NCBI RefSeq assembly: GCF_963966145.1
Contig: NC_091055.1
Coordinates: forward strand, 3,844,001 to 3,908,000
Direction: 5' to 3'
Source: Tenebrio molitor
Taxonomy: Eukaryota > Arthropoda > Insecta > Coleoptera > Tenebrionidae
Length of the DNA: 64,000 nucleotides
The notes below the pieces were generated by a model. That model saw only the letters and a program-made list of their open reading frames with translations, searched no databases and was not told where the DNA came from. Shown here piece by piece: positions 24,031-36,880 of the stretch (its first letter is position 1; each line of letters starts with the position of its first letter). The position numbers were made by a program, and so were the translations under genes.

Positions 24031-26867
24031 TAGATTTAAAAGTACTAATTAATTTGTTATAATATTTATGTAAATATGAGAAATGAAAATATAAAAAATA
24101 TACATACATGATTCCAAATATGATTCAAATTTATTATGACATTGATGGTAGATTATTTGCCATTGGAGGATTTCAAAATACAGCAATTAAGGGAAAATTG
24201 TGAATGGAAATTAACATCGTGAGTATTTACTAACGGTTATAATTTTCATGTTTTTTGTGTGTTGCTTTGAAGCACTAAATTTTATTTTGGATCAAAATTT
24301 GGAATTTTTAGTTCACTAGCCACGTCGGTTGTTAATTAATTTTCAATCGGTATATGTGATCGCATTAAATTTGAAGTCGACAAGAATGATTTAGTTTAAC
24401 AGTTTTTGTAAAATGTTGTGTTGGAAATAAACAGGGTAAATTATTTAGGATGTTGGGTGTCGAATGTGTAATCAAAATAGACATAAACAATAGTGTAAAC
24501 GATAAAGAAAACAGATGCATTAATAATACATCATCCCCTCGTTATAATTAGTGATATAATTAATTAACATTGTTATAATACTGACGGTTATGACTGTGAA
24601 TGCTAATATTGTACAACAAGCATCAGATATGCCGCCCGATATTACAACCATGGTTGTTCTGAGATTTAATATACCACTTATATAGCTCTCGGCAAATTTT
24701 CATGAAGGCTCAAGAAGGTTGATCCGTTCCTAAACCTCCCTCAGACATTCACAACGACGACACCAATTAAAACGGTCGCGATTCCCGCAAAACTACCTCT
24801 CCGGCAGTGCTCACAAAACAATTTCTTCCTACCTTCGCCTTCCTCTAATATTTTAAACAATTTATGTGGCACAACCTGTTTGTACGAAGGTTCTTGGCTC
24901 GCCTAGAGGTGAATGCAAAATGCGGCTGATGGCAGAAATTAAGGCAACATGGTACGCTGCAAATAAACCATGTTACATGGATACGCAACCACGATTGGAA
25001 ATAAAAACAAAATACTTGGTTATATTGCGATGCCGAGGGCGGTCCGAATGCGATCTCCTTTTTCCCAGACGAAGGACCAAGACCAAGACAAAATTGTGTT
25101 ACGAATTAAAAACGTATCTCTCCACGTCCGACGTTTTCTACAAATGTAAATTAGGGACGACATAATAATTTGCACAATTTATTACTGCACTCGTTAAAAA
25201 CGTCAAAACGGCGTCAACGTGCGTGACTAATTAAACTTCCCTTGACCTTCTCAAAATTGTGAAAAAATAACTTTTACGAGACACGACGACAACTGTCGCT
25301 GCACTTCTGACAATGCTAAAGAGGGACTCGGATTCATTTAAATCCGAATGGGTTCGCGAAGGGGTAGTTAGATAAGCACTTTCATCACGTATTAATATTT
25401 CAATCGCTCGACAATCACTGCAAGTCTAGTAGACTCGGTGAAAAATCCAATTTATTTTGCTTGCATAGCTTTCAAACATTTTCTTACATTTTGGTGGTCA
25501 AATTGGAAAATCTTTATTCACCTGAAAAATTATACGTATACCTCCTTGAAACCTTTAAATTTTCATTTTTTAACTGGAAATAGCCATAGAACGCAATTTA
25601 TTCTACAGTTGATGGAGAATTTATATTAAGTAGGATTAATGTCCTCGGGCAAATTGCTTGTTTTTCCTTACTTATTTTTACCTTGCATTTGCTAAATCTA
25701 AATACAAACCAAATTAAACAAAATAATTTATGATTAATTTTTAACGACCCCACAACAATTTAATACGTCATAATAAACAACACTATTGACCCCAATAATT
25801 TATTCAATTGTTTTAATGCAAAACTATGAATTTTTTAATAGTACAGTACCAACTAAAGTGGCTTCATTATTTATGAAGCTCTGGTGAATAACTGTGGATT
25901 CCTGAATTTTATTTTTTTTATCAATATTATTAATATATTTTCTTATTTAATAAATGAATTTATATGAAGTTGGTAGGTATTAGATCTTCAATTTTTTAGT
26001 TTATCGTGGGGCTTGGTTTTAGCAACACTCTAGTTAATACCAAGACGTCAGCATGGCATAATGAAAGAAAACTGGAATGAAGTTGTTACATCAAAATAAT
26101 TAATCATAATCAAAGTCTCCAAACTTCATTCAATACCGGTGATGCACTTTATTAAAAAATTTTAGGATTCGATTATTCAGCTATAAGTTAAAATGAAATT
26201 CTGATATTAAAAAGTTGGAATGTTATTCTTTTTTTCTGAATTTCACTAAAACGTATTACAAAACCTAATTTTTACGTTCAAGCTTTACTTTTTGTTACTT
26301 GAAAATACAGGATTTCCTTATTACAAGGAGGAAAACGAATTTGTTACATCAAAGAAGTCCAGATTTGAAACTTTTTAACAAATTATTTAGAAAGTGTTTG
26401 TATTGTATAATCAAAGAAAACTGGATTAAAGAGTTTTTGCAGCTTTTGTGATGTTTCAGAAATACCTGAATTTTATTTGCATTGAATGTATAAAGTGGTC
26501 CAAATTTACATACGTATTTGGCATCACACACGTCACTCTGCCCCCAGCTAAAGTGATAAAATCCTCTTTGATTCGTTAAACCAGAAACATAAACTTCCAA
26601 TGTGTTGTCGTAACATCAAAATCGTGTGTGGCTTATGCCTTTTGAGTTGGTGGGTTCAATTTTAATTAGAAATAATTCTAAAATACGTTCGAAGAAAATT
26701 ATTATGAAATAAATGCCTTTCAACGCGTAAATGTAGATCTTTTTAACAAAATTATTATGAAATAGAGCGGTTATTAAAAATATTTTTTAGATTAATTAAT
26801 ATGTAGATAAAAATGGTGGATGCGCCGGGCCAGCAAAATATCAGCCACAGTTGTCAAAAATATATTA
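24031..26867. other. Unassigned stretch
   Basis: No credible host gene. A 99-codon frame at 24866-25165 lacks splice-site support and motifs. CAGGGTAAATT at about 24432 is a stray end-like word. Confidence 0.45.
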
Positions 26868-26869
26868 TA

Positions 26870-27099
26870 CAGGGTCATTATAAATAATTGTCCCATCGTA
26901 GTTGGCAATGAATACCCACACAAATTTTGAATGTGCCGCTACCCTCGCAACGTTAGACAAACTAGTGGCCAGATTTCCACTACCGTCGGGAGCGCCACCT
27001 ATCGGCGATACTAGTCTCACTCATGTTATGAAGCTTGTGGCACATTCAACCACGTCACCAACGCCTACTGCAATGAGACAATCATTTATAATGACCCTG
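26870..27099. mobile_element. 230-base MITE with TA duplication and CAGGGTCAT ends
   Basis: Left CAGGGTCATTATAAATAATT and inverted right CAGGGTCATTATAAATGATT, with further similarity (GTCCCAT.G..GT.GGC), giving terminal inverted repeats of about 40 bases. TA at both edges. It is compact and GC-richer than its surroundings. The small open frame inside reflects composition only. Confidence 0.88.
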
Positions 27100-27101
27100 T
27101 A

Positions 27102-28149
27102 GTTTACAAACGTACACTGCAGGTGTTCAGAAAAAAATTACTCGCTAAAAAGTGATCTGAAATGAAAACGTGTAGCGCCGGAACAGAAAAATATTTTCAG
27201 TTGTGTTGAGCGATATCGATATGTTATTCTATGAGTGAAATAGTAAAAATACACTGTGGGTATCGGGAGCAAAGCTTAATGCAGTTGTTCGAACGGTTTG
27301 GGGTTTTTTATCAACAGGTTTTTTCCGGATTAAATTGTTTAATGTGTGCCGGGTCTGTAAGTGTTTGTTTTGGGAATATAATTTGGAAAATGGGACTATC
27401 GCTTTATGATTAGACTGGGCTTGGAATTAATTCCGGGTTAAAACGTCAAGTCCTCGTTGAAATATGTGTGACGGTGGTAATTATGCAGGAAATAAGTAAT
27501 GAGATAGTTATAATAGAAACTCGGTTTGAAGTTGCAAATGATTTAAATACGTTGGTAATCGTTTATTCCGCATGAGTATGAACATACATGCACAAATTAT
27601 TGTACTAATGGGCCTCCCAAAAATACATTACACACATTTGTAGTGAACGCGAGTCTGACAGCCATTATGGATGGTGCATGCATTATTCCGCCAAACTCGC
27701 CATGCTAAACGTGTTTAATTAATGGCGCACAAATCGGAGGATCATTTTGCGACTTGTTTTTAATCTGGCTTGTTGAACGCGATTCGTACAATCATTTTGA
27801 AAGGCTTGTTTATGTCTTGTTTGTCACCCCGGTCCGAGTCCTGCTCCTAATTAATACTCCGGGGTGATTTATGCAAGCGACCGCCAACATAACAATAACA
27901 AAAATCCCTAGCATATGCGGCTTAAGAAAGAGGCTTCTGATCGGCATATTATGAAACAAAACTTTCCAGTGTTCAGCTCTTTATTTGATTAGAGACAGCG
28001 TGGCTCCCTCTAAATTATGTTGTCGTTAGCAATAAAATTGGTGTAGTAAGTGGCCACATTCCCTTTCTTGCGCTCCTATTCCCCACGACAAGCTAATTTT
28101 TATCCGCAAGAATTAAATTCGAAGCGATTTTTAAAAATTGAGGGAATTT
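27102..28149. other. Unassigned stretch
   Basis: Nothing gene-like beyond 60-codon frames. Confidence 0.45.
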
Positions 28150-28290
28150 TGTCAGGACGCGGAAAAGGTGGTGTTGCAGAGGAACCTTGTCAAAAATGAA
28201 CACGTTCTCCGATGAAGTTATATAGAATTTCGATTCATCCGTGAACATTGCCCCGTCAGCGACTTTCTAAATTAACGTTTCCTTCACAAA
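28150..28290 (-). pseudogene. Tc1/mariner-type transposase remnant (DDE block)
   Basis: On the minus strand at about 28196-28258 the frame reads ADGAMFTDESKFYI and then SSENVFIF, matching the first catalytic block of Tc1-like transposases (typically ..VLFTDESRF..). A stop lies just upstream in the same frame (LI*KVADG). Only about 40 codons are recognisable and no inverted terminal repeats are visible nearby. It is a decayed fragment of an autonomous DNA transposon. Confidence 0.6.
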
Positions 28291-28559
28291 TCTTTATCAG
28301 CCAACTGTGTGCACTGCTACTTTTTGTTTGCGCCATATTATGCACCTCGTTTCTACCCTTTCCACTGTAACGATCCTTACGACCTCAAAGGAACACACTC
28401 TGCATCGAAATGATAACTACGAAACAGACTTACTGAATACAATCGATGAAACATATTTAATTATTGTAGCTCTTTGAATGATATATTTCTTGGAAAAAGA
28501 CACATCTGATGAAGAATGAAAGAAAGAAAGTTTTCGAATACGAATTGAAAGAAAAATTT

Positions 28560-30535
28560 TAGAAATTAGATTAAAAGGACAAAATAAGAAAAGAACATAT
28601 ACAACACACGTGTAAAAAAATAGAAGGAAACAGAAATAGAATTATATAAAGAGTAAATGGAGAGATCGGGTGTTGCGTGTGATCAGATTTAAATGGGGAA
28701 TAAAAATTGAGAAATGAGCAGACAGATGAAACAAATATGGTATAATTAAAAAAATGAATTAAAGAATATAGTGGCAAGAAGATAAAGAGAAAAAAAAATT
28801 GAAACATCTAATTTGGAGGAGAAATAATTAAAACTTTTAAGAAACTGAATGAAAGGAGAACCATCTGATTATTGTGTCGTAAAATTGCAAAAATGGGAAT
28901 AATCAGAGAAATTTTGGGAAAACGCTGAAGACTGAAAAAGTAGCTTTGGCTCTTGAAAAAAAATTTAACAAATTTATTTTAAAAAGGCCAATAAAAGGTT
29001 ATTAAAAATCAGATAAGAAATAAAACAAAATACTTTGCTCAGAACAGATGAGCACGTCAAGAATAAGAAGAATAAAACATAAAGAAAAAATAAGGATCAA
29101 TATCAGGACATTGTAAGAGGGAATGAAATAAAGCAAATTTAAAAATGTAAAAGCTCATGTTAAAATAAATTAAGATTTATTTACAAAATAATATACAGGG
29201 CGAGCGAAACTTGATGTCTCAGCTCTATTAAAAGAAAAGAAAAGACGATAGAAAAAATCTGAAAGGAGGTTCTTAAATGGGATTGAGTCCATTTTAAACC
29301 AAATTTGCACATTTTTCCATATTTGGAAACTGAAGTCATGACGTATGTATTTGATTTTTTTTCCAGAAACATACCTATATTTTGGCATATTTAAAAAGAG
29401 CTAATTTTTCTGAACAATTTTTGTAAAGAAAAAAATTTGCTATCTTGTTTAAATCGTGTCGATTGCGAATTTATGATATTTACAAATTTGCTTATTATTT
29501 TTTAACGGAAAAAGATAGCAAATTTTTTTTATTTACAAAATTTGTTCAGAAAAATTAGCTCTTTTTAAATATGCCAAAATACCTATAGGTATGTTTCTGG
29601 GGAAAAAAATTCAATGAATGGAGCTGAGACATCGAGTTTCGCTCACGCTGTACAAAAAAGTGAAACAGAATAAGCACAAAAAGAAACTGCAATTGCAGAA
29701 ATACGAATAGAAATAGATAAAATGAAAGGAAAATGAAATGAGCAATAAATATGGAAAAAGAAGAAAATGGAAATAATGAGAGAAATTTTGGAAAAACGAA
29801 GAAGACTGAATATGTAGTTGTAGATCTTGAAAAAAACAATTTAACAAATTTATGTTACAAATGCGAGTAAAAGATTAATAAAAACCAGATAAGAAATAAA
29901 ACAAAACACCTAGATCAGAGCAGAACGAGTACGTCAAGATAAGAAAAATAAAGCATAAAGAAAAAATAAGGATCAATATCAGACAATTGTAAGCAGGAAT
30001 AAAATAAACGAAATTTAACAAATAGCACAAAAATGAAACAAATATGGTAATTTAAAATTAATGAAAGAATCTATTGACAAGAATCTAAAGAGAAAAAATG
30101 GGAACATCTAATCTGGAGGAGGATTTAAAACTTTCAAGAAACAGAATAACCACACAAAGATGCTGCAATTGCAGAAATACGAATGAAAATGGATAAAATG
30201 AAAGGAAAATGAAATAACCAATAAATATGAAAAAAGAAGAGCCAGCTGGTCATTCTGTCATAAAATTGTAAAAATGGGAATAATAAAGGAAATTTTGCAA
30301 AAACGATGAAGACTGAAAATGTAGCTGTGGCTCTTGAAAAAAACAATTTAACAAATTTATGTTAAAAAGGTGAAAAATGGTTAATAAAATATCAGATGAG
30401 AAATAAAACAAAATACTTACTTACACCAGAACACAAGGAGCACGTCAAGATAAGAAGAACAAAGCATTAGGAAAAAATAAAGATCAATAAAAATAAATTA
30501 AGATTTATTTACAAAACAATGTACAAAAAAGTGTT
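28560..30535 (+). repeat. Degenerate A-rich tandem triplication
   Basis: Three successive units share ordered landmarks: ATCTAATTTGGAGGAG-type, GAAATTTTGG, GAAGACTGAA, TGTAGCT.TGGCTCTTGAAA, AACAAATTTATGTTA, AGATAAGAAATAAAACAAAA, ACGTCAAGATAAGAA and AAAATAAGGATCAATATCAG. GAAGACTGAA occurs near 28927, 29803 and 30308. After subtracting the hairpin element at 29196-29650, the spacing is about 420 and 505 bases. The plus strand is strongly purine-biased. The long minus-strand frames through here (T-rich, F/S/L-rich peptides) result from that bias and are not genes. Confidence 0.75.
29196..29650. mobile_element. 455-base foldback/MITE element inside the A-rich array
   Basis: Left CAGGGCGAGCGAAACTTGAT and inverted right CAGCGTGAGCGAAACTCGAT, followed inward by GTCTCAGCTC. 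A second, inner pair of arms includes CAGAAACATACCTAT and AAAAAGAGCTAATTTTTCTG. TA flanks both edges. The next repeat unit keeps an uninterrupted version at about 30500-30535 (ATTTACAAAACAATGTACAAAAAAGTG in two parts), which is the empty site and confirms the boundaries. Non-coding. Confidence 0.88.
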
Positions 30536-33500
30536 GATAAAATGTTTTCAATGTTGTGAGTGCGTCTAGTAATTTTTTTAAATCAAAAAAATAAACCTTC
30601 ATTTGTGCAATAGCAATTTACTAAAACGTCACAGTGCGAACTTCCATTAGAGAATTTACAACCAACACGTTATCATATTCAGTAACACGTTTAAACGTTT
30701 TTGGGATGCACTAAAACACACAACTATAATTCCAAATCGACAAATTAAACGTTAACACCCCATATTAAAATTGCATGTGATGTAGCGTAAAAGTTTTTCA
30801 TCTAATTCTCCAATTCTCCCATTCCGAGGGTTTTATCTCCACATCACCTCAACCCTTTCGGTGTGGAAGCGGCATTAACACGCCATATTCTAACGACTCT
30901 GGTTCCACTTTTTCGGTAAAATCCCTCGAACGCCGAAATAATGACCAGACAATTTATAACGTGTCGCGAGTTCTCCACATATTACATCGTCGCAAGACTG
31001 CCATCTTGGATTTGAACGTATTGAAAAACTGAAATAAATTTGTATAGAAAAATTCTTTCGAGTATAAGCGATGTTTATAATAAGAAACCAAATACCGATA
31101 GCGTAAGAATGTAAATAAAAAATTGCGGAGGGCTGGAACAGGTATTCCGTAAGGTAAAGCAAAATGGCGAAAACGCGTGAAAAAGGGAAATAAAGTGACT
31201 ATTTCAGACAAATAAAATCAATGAAGGAAAGTCGGCGTTTTAAAACGCAAAAATACTCATTTCTTAAGCAAACACTTTTATTTTATTCTGACAGAAAATG
31301 AACAATGTTGAATCAAAGATTTTTAACGACATAATCTGCAGTAACAATTTATGAAGTTTAAAAATCATTTTTGTTGAAAGTAATGAGGATGATATTTTTT
31401 GTGGAGTTGTAAATGATGATTGGACTAATGACGTAAAGTCAACATGATATTTGATGAGTCGTTCTATATAAATATGGCCTCAGCAAAAAGCTTTGTATTT
31501 TTTCGCGCACAGATTTGTCACTGGCACTATTATTTCTTTCTGTTGTCCAATCGGGGAAAGGTATCAGAATGTAGTTTGAGGCCGTTTCGTCGGGAAAAGA
31601 AAAAAAATTGATGTAATCTATTAAACACTAAGATTAAAGACGTTATTATAGCAGGTTGGAGACTGTAGCAAAAACAAGTCTTGTAATGCGTTTATATCAA
31701 GAAAAGGAGAGGAACACGTAAGAAAACTCATTTTGACTGCAATTACGTTATGTTTTAATTAATTTGCGTCGGAAAATTGAAAATTAAAAACGGAAACGAA
31801 TTTTTGTACTTAACGAGAACTATTTGCGGAAGAATTGTTGACTACAATTGAGCGGTGAAGATTTTCGTGGCGAACCATTAATTAAAAAAGCGAAAGGTAG
31901 TCGGACCGGAGGAACGAGAAATAAGTGACATAAAGGAAATAACTTTTTACATATGGAGGTGAAGTCGAAACGTGGGGATGAAGATAAGAATACGAGCGAT
32001 AGCAATCAATAATACCGTCCTTAACCACCGCGTATCAGATGATTCAGAGGGATGATGGTGATGGGGAAGAATCGGAGGGAGTTGTGAGTTGTTATATTGT
32101 CGGGACTGCAACACGTGACCGAACAATCGCACATGGTGTAAAGGCTTCGGAATCATTAGTGGTCACGGAGGTCTTCCGATAAAGGCAACACATGTACGCC
32201 GCCTCCGAGTGACGCCAAACCGTCGAATTTATTCAAGAATCTTTCTGATGTTAAAGTGCGATTTATTCCGGTCGGAATTTAGTGTTGTGTTTTGGCCCGG
32301 ACGAGTGGCCCGCAGCTCGCGAGGTGTTTTATGGCAAAATAAAAATTTTGATAAAATTTATTTATTCACTCCGGCACAATAGAAGCGACGCCCCTCGTCC
32401 CAAAGGAAAAGCTCAATAGATCAACGTCAGCATTATTAAATGACATTTAGTCTACTTTTAATTACTCATTTCCAAAGAAGTTAATCCTATAAATCTTAAA
32501 GTAAGCGAAAATAAATTGGAATTTTTCCCCGCAAAATGTAATTGATGTTGCGTGATACTTTTTTAAACGATTCTCTAAGAAAGTAGAAAATTTTATGCAT
32601 AAAGCGTCAAATTAATGTTTCAACGGTTTTAGGGGCTAATCCGGAGTGGGTACGGCGGAGTCCGCGTCGATAACCGGTCATTAACGAAAAACGGATATCT
32701 CTTCAAAACAATAAATTAAATAGCCTCACCCTCGGCTAAAATATCGCCATCAACAAAACTTAATTTATGTAATTGATTTGAGAGATAAAAGCATCGACGC
32801 CGCCATATATTTGCATAATATCAATGAATATCTCACTAGAAAACATCGCCGACATATCCTCGATCGATCCGGATGTTGAAAAAAAACTTAATTACTTTAC
32901 GGCCACGTAAACGCTCTTGTAATATCAGATTCCGTCATTAAATCCTGCCGGAAAGAAATGATAATAAATCTTTACACTTTCTGTATCTGGCTTACTTACT
33001 AGCTGTCCTCAAAGCTCTCATCAGTTCCCGTCTCCTAAAGTTATAGATAAGATTCATTGGCAAAGTCTTTCAGTTGCATTAGCACGATTTCAAATCGAGC
33101 AAGTCCGCAAAAAATAAATACGTTTTTTTCACCATCGACCCAGGGACGTACTCAGCTTGATAGCCACCTCGCCGATTTTAATTTTTCCAAACAGCCTAAT
33201 TAACATCATTTCCAAGGATACGAGACATCGCCGCAAACAGCTTCGCGGAAGTTCCATAAGCGCAAGGATTGTGCGAATCGATCCCGCAGACAATTTTATT
33301 TCATTTCGGCTTACTACAGGGGGTATTTTATACAGGTTGGCTGCTTTTATTGGCGCAGTGTTGCGATCTCGCTTGTTATTGCAGATAAAACATTGCTTAC
33401 ACCGGATAAAAGTTGCGATTCTCCCTCTCTCCTCTCTCTGCATCTTGCAACTTGCATTGCCGACTTCGTGCTCCTGCTGCCTCCCCTGTTTGCTCTCCTG

Positions 33501-33809
33501 CCCATAAATTCCCTCCTCATCTTTACGCCATTATCGGAATGGTCTCCTTAAGCATTCATCATTTTAATTTCTCTACTTAACTCCCGAAAGCTCTCTCTAC
33601 CTGGCCCAAATAAAATGCTCACGTCATTCCTGCTTCGGATTTTAACGCGTCAACTCCAAATCTCTACTACCACTCCACCAGACTGAAACATTTTTAAACT
33701 TGATCCCTAAGTCCTTCCTGATCAGCTTCTCGCTCCTTCTGGCAAATCACTTCTTATCTTTATTTCTACTTTAATTTGAAAACATTCCATTTAATTAAAA
33801 ACAATCACG
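30536..33809. other. Unassigned stretch
   Basis: No recognisable gene. Overlapping frames at 33129-33507 are open on both strands for over 100 codons, but neither has a motif or clear splice sites. A conserved non-coding or exon function cannot be judged without comparative data. Confidence 0.45.
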
Positions 33810-34025
33810 CTGCATCGCGAAGTGCCTAGGCCTACCTGGAATGTCCGAGACAGGGCCGCATTTTCATAAAAAGTAAGAGGGCGTGCGTCACAGACGATGA
33901 GGGTGCGAATTTCAATTTATTTTCTACACTGTCAAATTAGAGTTAATTTTGTGTAAATTGTCAATCCACAGTAAAATATTGTTTTTGAAAATTTTCTTCA
34001 AATCGACGATCCCACAGACATCCCC
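33810..34025 (+). repeat. Interspersed repeat F, copy 2
   Basis: Contains TGCATCGCGAAGTGCCTAGG and CCTACCTGGAATGT, the counterpart of the block at 11219. Similarity weakens across the middle and returns at GTCAATC and TTCTTCAAAT. Same orientation as copy 1. Confidence 0.6.
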
Positions 34026-34103
34026 GAACGTTACAATAGGAACCATAACGAACTTAAACAACGATTTTTCTACTTTTGTTTTTTACCAATTTATGTAGGT
34101 ATA

Positions 34104-34392
34104 CAGGGTGCGTCCTAAAAAAGCTATATCTCCGTTATTTATAGCTCGATGTAAATAAAACAAAAACTGGAAGAAATCATTCTAAAAACACTATTTATAA
34201 GCACAACATAGACTAAATCTTCAGAAAGTATTGTTATTGCGTTTCTTTTCCCGTTTTTATTCATCACTTTTAATACCAATGTCAGCAGTCCTCAATAGTG
34301 CATTTCAGTGGTTTGAAGATCATTATTTTTTTCTCACTAATTTTTGTTTTAAATACGCTTAAAGATACGTTCATACTCTGTGAGACACCCTG
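34104..34392. mobile_element. 289-base segment with CAGGGTG/CACCCTG ends and TA flanks
   Basis: Begins CAGGGTGCGTCCTAAAAAAG and ends GTGAGACACCCTG, with TA on both sides (34102-34103, 34393-34394). The inverted similarity beyond the first ten bases is weak, so this may be a decayed MITE or two ends of different copies. Confidence 0.6.
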
Positions 34393-34655
34393 TATATTAT
34401 ATAAATTATATTATTATGGATAACAGTATGTACTTGGAGGAATCAGGAACAAGCCATAAATAATTAATGAGTCATATGACGTCATAGTCAATAAAGATGA
34501 TTTTTGCAAATCAATAAAGAGTCGCTTTCCTTGTTTTCCAGCCCGAACCTGACGACAATTTGAGCGTGACGATTTTAGAGTGTCGCGTGACGATTTTAGC
34601 GTATCGCATGAAACTAATTCACTGCCCGTGTGGTGTGCCTAAAGAAGTTTTTACT

Positions 34656-35076
34656 TCAAAAACTCTAGTAACAAATTAGTGTTTCTTAACCCTCTGCACA
34701 TGGAGTAATTAAGAGTCAAATTTGGAAATTTGCTTAGATTGTAATAGAGACAAACACATATGTAATTCAACAAGTAAAATAAATATTCCCGCATTAATTT
34801 TACCATTTTGATAACTGGCATATTTGTAATTTCATTTTTTAAAATGTTGTTCATACATTTTGAAGCTATTGCAACATCGCAACTAAGCTAGAGTGATTTT
34901 TCGAACCTGAGTCAAATCAGAATATAAGATTGTCATTAATGTCATTTTTGATAATAATATGTAGTAAGTATGTAATTTAAAAACTTTTCAAATTAGATCA
35001 AATTAGAATTTTTTATTAGGTATTCAACTTAGATTCGTGTGACATAAATATTATGCATCATTTTTAATACACCCTG
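34656..35076. mobile_element. Family D MITE, left-truncated copy
   Basis: Aligns with the full copy at 63304-63821: AAAAACTCTAGTA, TTAACCCTCTGC.CATGGAGT, GGAAATTTGCTT, TTTTACCATTTTGAT, GATTTTTCGAAC, TTCGTGTGACATAAA and the right end TTTTTAATACACCCTG plus TA. The first 120 bases or so are missing. Non-coding. Confidence 0.85.
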
Positions 35077-35078
35077 TA

Positions 35079-36729
35079 TATAGTTAAGTCAAAAATATTA
35101 ATTAATACGCAAAAATGAAATAAGATTGTTTGGGCATAAAAGGTGTAATTTAAAATGATGTGAGATTTGTGGGGGTTGGGGGTGTGGGATGTAGAAATTG
35201 CCCCCCTCGAGGATGGAATCGTAAAATATTCAGCGGTGGTGGTTAATATTTATTAACGTCTTGTTGTGAATATTTTTGTTGAGTGATCGTTGACTACGAG
35301 GACGTGTATGGAAATAAGTTTAAAATAATGTAAAAATATGGAAGCGCCATTAAGGTATTGAGTGTGGAGAAAGAAAATCTTTTGCATCGTATTCGATACA
35401 GCGTTTGTACGTATTTGACATTCTACGCGCCGAAGTCGATGAAACGTCTGCAGATTCCTAAGAAGCAAACGGATCCCGAATTGTTCAAGTTGAATGTATT
35501 ATGTCAGACAAATCATGTAACCATCGTAATTGGATGGCTAAATTTGATACCGCCGTTGAATTTGGTCAATTATGAAAGTTGAAGTTTTTCCGCGTGTGTT
35601 TTCTGAAATGGCAGTTAATTCCGGCGTTAGCGCGACTTAAATAATGTCGTCGTTCATGGACACGCCGGGATTAACACTCGAAATGGGTCCATGTTAAGCA
35701 AAAAGAACGAGAGATAAACTCCAATGAAGGAGCATTATTTATTCTTATCGGCACATTTTACTGTATCGTATCGGAAAGATTCAAGAATGGAATTCGAGAC
35801 GATTTAGTTCCGTCAAACTTATAAACTTATACCTGAATTTAAGTTTTTCCACTTGCCGAACAATATTTTTATTCACAGTATTTTCAAGAAAGTCCATACA
35901 TAAATATTCTCGCAAAGTAAATGTTGCAAAAGTGATTTTACAAGCCGACTTCCCTCCCTTCCGGCTCTATTTTCTTATCTCACTGTCACGTATATTTACT
36001 AGTTTTTTCCTTTCAATTTTATGCATCATGCATTATTTATCAATAGTTCGGTACTCTGATTAGGGTTGGCTCTTTACCGACCCGAACCCCAACTGATCGG
36101 GAGGTGATGAATCAGAACTAAACGCTTCCCCCTTATTGACTAATGTTTCCACCGAAGCTGTCATTTGACTTATTGTCAGGGGACGGATTATTATGCAACG
36201 ATAAGTCCCATATTTTTACTAGATTAAGGCCATCTGCCGACTTAAACCACCATAATTACAAATGTTTCACGCCAAGATTTAAATCGCACGCTGCGAGGGC
36301 GCTCTCGACGTTCCTCAATTATCGAATCAAAATAAAAATACCCCTCTCGACTCCTCCCCATTCGAACACTCTCATCCACAAAAAAAAAACTACTACTCCT
36401 TTAACGATACGCTTCTACACTTTGCACCAATAATGATCCATTTATGCACGCTTCCGTTATTATTAAATATTGCTTGAAAACAGAAGACGATCAAATTCTG
36501 TTCAAACACAACACACTTCTAACGGGCGTCCAAATGAAAAGCTCATCAAGTTGGCTATGACTTTTTGATGAAACAATAGAGAGCGAAAAAGGGATGATGC
36601 CTTCTTTGACAGATGCCACTTCACGATGCTGTGAAAACTTCAAACGCTACTTGATGAACTTTTCAATTGAACACTCGATATTATTTTTAAGCAAATTTGT
36701 AAAAATCAACAGTTCGAATTGTAAACGAT
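35079..36729. other. Unassigned stretch
   Basis: No recognisable gene. Small frames of 70-96 codons without motifs. Confidence 0.45.
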
Positions 36730-36880
36730 TGAAATTAATCGCTCTAACTGTTCCAAAAGAAGTCGACCGGATTCAAATCGGGTCCCGGCGATGGCCATTT
36801 CGTAAATTCAATCTACATCGTGACAACAGTTTTAAAAATACTGTGAAAATATGCAGACCAGACTGTTTGTAAACACACAC
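36730..36880 (-). pseudogene. Tc1/mariner-type transposase remnant (C-terminal DDE block)
   Basis: The minus-strand frame at about 36744-36801 reads TKWPSPGPDLNPVDFFWNS, the hallmark WPxxSPDLNPIExxW block holding the third catalytic acidic residue (D in place of E here, as in mariners). It is followed by a stop, and a stop also lies about five codons upstream. The remaining recognisable stretch is short and degenerate. No terminal repeats were identified around it. Confidence 0.72.

Noticed and set aside
24866..25165. 99-codon plus-strand frame
   Set aside because: No motif, no neighbouring exon evidence, begins at a non-ATG codon.
26902..27102. 66-codon frame
   Set aside because: Lies within the 230-base MITE and spans its terminal repeat.
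29555..30346. Several F/S/L-rich minus-strand frames
   Set aside because: Produced by the purine-rich tandem array on the plus strand; not protein-like.
33129..33507. Opposed frames of 104 and 116 codons
   Set aside because: Mutually overlapping, without motif, splice sites or codon signal I can judge; likely compositional.
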